This document shows, one piece after another, positions 62,240-64,000 of a stretch of DNA of 64,000 nucleotides (positions are counted from its first letter, which is position 1; every line of letters starts with the position of its first letter). The position numbers and the translations under genes were made by a program. Source of the DNA: Streptomyces rapamycinicus NRRL 5491 (lineage in GTDB: Bacteria > Actinomycetota > Actinomycetes > Streptomycetales > Streptomycetaceae); the NCBI RefSeq assembly GCF_024298965.1, contig NZ_CP085193.1, positions 10,912,001 through 10,976,000 on the forward strand. The letters are read 5' to 3'. A model generated the notes under the pieces. It was not told the origin of the DNA. It worked only from the letters and a program-made list of their open reading frames with translations, and ran no database searches.

Positions 62240-63046
62240 ATGCCACACACCGACGTCCCCCAGCAGGTCAGCGGCCACGCCCGCGCACTGGACGGCACCC
62301 TCCTCGCCTACCAGCGCCAGGGCACGGGAACGCCGCTGGTGCTCCTGGCGGGCCAGGCCAACAACCACCACTGGTGGGACGGCATACGGGCGGACTTCCA
62401 CGCCACGCACTCCACCCTCACCATGGACTGGCGCGGCACGGGGGAGAGCGGAAAGCCCGACCACCCCTACGCGACGCGGGACTTCGCCGACGATGTGATC
62501 GCCGTCCTCGACCATCTGGGCATCGAGTCGGCCGATCTGTACGGGACCTCCATGGGCGGACGGGTCGCCCAGTGGGCCGCCGCCCGCCACCCGGACCGGA
62601 TCCGGCGGCTCGTCCTCGGCTGCACCTCACCCGGCGGGCCACGGGCGACGGAGCGCGACATGGCGGTACGGCGCTCCCTGGCCCAGACCGACGCGCGGGC
62701 GGCGAGGGAGGCGCTGATCGACCTCATGTACACCCCGGCCTGGCGGTCCGGGCACCCGGGGCCGTATACGACCCTCGGCGATCCCGGCATGCCCCCGCAC
62801 GCCCGGCGGCGCCATCTGGTGGCCAGCAATGAACACGACGCCTGGGACGTCCTCCCGCTGATCGCCGCGCCCACGCTGATCCTGCACGGAGCGGACGACC
62901 GGCTCACCCCGGCGGCCAACGCACCGCTGCTCGCCTCCCGCGTCCCCCGGGCGCGGACGCATATTTTCGAGGGTGCCCGGCACGGCTACTTCGAGGAGTG
63001 CCGCCCGGAAGCGGGGGCGATCGTGTCGTCGTTCCTCACCGACTGA
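62240..63046 (+). CDS. Alpha/beta hydrolase
   Basis: This 268-residue hydrolase has the oxyanion turn L-A-G-Q-A near residue 36, the nucleophile elbow Y-G-T-S-M-G-G near 95, an aspartate in G-A-D-D-R near 217 and a histidine in G-A-R-H-G-Y near 247. The set fits esterases or haloperoxidase-like hydrolases. The ATG at 62240 gives the standard N-terminus and GAGAGG lies upstream. It is 73 bases after the FAD oxidase and probably cotranscribed. Its 3' end overlaps the convergent MFS gene by 11 bases. Confidence 0.88.
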   Translation: MPHTDVPQQVSGHARALDGTLLAYQRQGTGTPLVLLAGQANNHHWWDGIRADFHATHSTLTMDWRGTGESGKPDHPYATRDFADDVIAVLDHLGIESADLYGTSMGGRVAQWAAARHPDRIRRLVLGCTSPGGPRATERDMAVRRSLAQTDARAAREALIDLMYTPAWRSGHPGPYTTLGDPGMPPHARRRHLVASNEHDAWDVLPLIAAPTLILHGADDRLTPAANAPLLASRVPRARTHIFEGARHGYFEECRPEAGAIVSSFLTD

Positions 63047-64000
63047 CAGGCCTTCGTGGGTGGGGGTCGGCGGTGCGCTCGTCCTGGCGTATCGCCGTGG
63101 TGGTGCCGCGGGGTGCGATGTGGGCGCGCAGGGACACCACCGTCAGCAGGGCCAGGGCCGTGCCCACGAGCGGCACCGTGAAGGCGGCGCTCGCGCCGAA
63201 GCCGTCCGCCAGCTGTCCGCCCGCCGTCACCGCAGCCGCCTGCCCCAGCGCGACCGCGCCGGTCAGCCAGGTGAACGCCTCCGTCCGGGAGGCGGCCGGG
63301 ACCAGCGCGTCCACCAGGGTGTACCCGGTGATCAGCGCCGGTGCGATGCACAGGCCCGCCAGCAGCCCCAGCCCGCCCAGCGGCAGCGGCGCGGACACCG
63401 CCCACAGCGTCGAGCAGATCAGCGTCAGCGCGGCGTAGGCGGTCAGCAGCCGCCGTCGGGGGGAGGTGCGCCAGGCGATGGCGCCGCAGGCCACGCCCGC
63501 GAGCATGTTGCCCGCCGCGAACACGCCGTACAGCACACCGTTCAGGCCCGGTTGACCCTGCTCCTGGGTGAAGGCGGTCAGGGCGACCTGCATCCCGCCG
63601 AAGACGGAGCCGATGCCCAGGAAGGCCACCGCCAGTACCCGTACGCCCGGCACGGACAGGGCCGAGGCGTGCTGCTCCCGCGTGTCCGCCCGCGCCGGGC
63701 TCGGCGGTGGCTCGGTACGGCGCCGGGCCGCGAAGAGCAGCCCGCCCACCAGCGTCAGCGCGGCCTCCGCGATCAGGCCGGAGGCCGGGTGCACGGCGGT
63801 GCTCAAGGCGGTGGCGAGCACCGGGCCGATGACGAAGGTGAGCTCGTCCGTCACGGACTCGAACGCGGCCGCGGTCGCCAGCAGCGGATGGCGTCCCGGG
63901 CGCGGCCCGGATCCGCCCGGCGCGCCGTCCCCGAGGGCGGTCGCCCAGCGGGCCCGCACCATGGGCCCCACCTGTGGGACGGAGGCGCCCGTGGGCACCG
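63036..64000 (-). CDS. MFS transporter, 5' partial at window edge
   Basis: About 320 C-terminal residues are visible and the frame runs off the window, so roughly the first third to half of the protein is missing. The visible part starts at V-P-Q-V-G-P-M-V-R-A-R-W, an interdomain loop segment typical of actinobacterial 12-helix MFS proteins, and contains about eight hydrophobic helices. F-E-S-V-T-D-E-L-T-F-V-I-G-P suggests the group often annotated as multidrug or sugar efflux. The substrate is unknown. Confidence 0.82.
   Translation of the reverse strand, partial: VPTGASVPQVGPMVRARWATALGDGAPGGSGPRPGRHPLLATAAAFESVTDELTFVIGPVLATALSTAVHPASGLIAEAALTLVGGLLFAARRRTEPPPSPARADTREQHASALSVPGVRVLAVAFLGIGSVFGGMQVALTAFTQEQGQPGLNGVLYGVFAAGNMLAGVACGAIAWRTSPRRRLLTAYAALTLICSTLWAVSAPLPLGGLGLLAGLCIAPALITGYTLVDALVPAASRTEAFTWLTGAVALGQAAAVTAGGQLADGFGASAAFTVPLVGTALALLTVVSLRAHIAPRGTTTAIRQDERTADPHPRRPVSR

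Overview
The window is very GC-rich and densely packed. Starts are often GTG or TTG, neighbouring genes often share ATGA start/stop overlaps, and there are many LysR, TetR, XRE-type and two-component regulators plus secreted polymer hydrolases. Rare TTA leucine codons appear only in secreted enzymes. All of this points to a Streptomyces chromosome, probably an arm-proximal accessory region. I saw no tRNA, rRNA, CRISPR array, transposase or integrase.

Layout. (1) 1-10830, plus strand: the 3' end of a contractile-injection or phage-tail-like cluster, with two baseplate assembly proteins, a P2-I/beta-helix tail protein, a DUF6519 protein and a peptidoglycan amidase without a signal peptide. (2) 10897-16112: a divergent TetR regulator, then UDP-glucose 6-dehydrogenase, a GT1-type glycosyltransferase and a DHA2-type drug exporter, which looks like a glucuronidation-and-export cassette. 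(3) 16200-21473: an SDR and divergent XRE regulator, a GlsB-like membrane protein, an LCP cell-wall ligase, and an oxidoreductase/divergent inositol-phosphatase pair. (4) 21689-25304: a PrpF isomerase/dicarboxylate symporter operon with a divergent LysR regulator. (5) 25312-29424: esterase, TPR gene remnant, repeats, D,D-carboxypeptidase, SDR, DksA-like protein. (6) 29514-34633: a beta-mannanase behind a perfect CebR-type box, an Old Yellow Enzyme with a divergent Rrf2 regulator, and a LysR regulator with a TSUP transporter.

(7) 34670-37614: a class A beta-lactamase divergent from a LysR gene and a penicillin-recognising-fold gene, the arrangement of the bla/blaA/blaB locus of Streptomyces cacaoi. 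(8) 37660-41114: dienelactone hydrolase, DEDDh exonuclease, GH54 arabinofuranosidase. (9) 41170-47489: a redox island (three SDRs, aldo/keto reductase, tautomerase, LLM flavoprotein) around an XRE regulator. (10) 47572-48894: a P450 without the K-helix ExxR motif. (11) 49345-56284, plus strand: secreted trypsin-like protease, a small membrane-anchored protein sharing its propeptide motif, a two-component system and a MacB/FtsX-type ABC transporter. (12) 56329-64000: serine hydrolase, a second two-component system, a TetR/DUF1348 operon with two matching operators, FAD-linked oxidase, alpha/beta hydrolase and the 3' part of an MFS gene.

Patterns across the window: secreted hydrolases (mannanase, arabinofuranosidase, protease) carry the TTA codons found, suggesting bldA-dependent expression. 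Four gene 3' ends (beta-lactamase, GH54, aldo/keto reductase, ABC ATPase) have short tandem duplications that include the stop codon.
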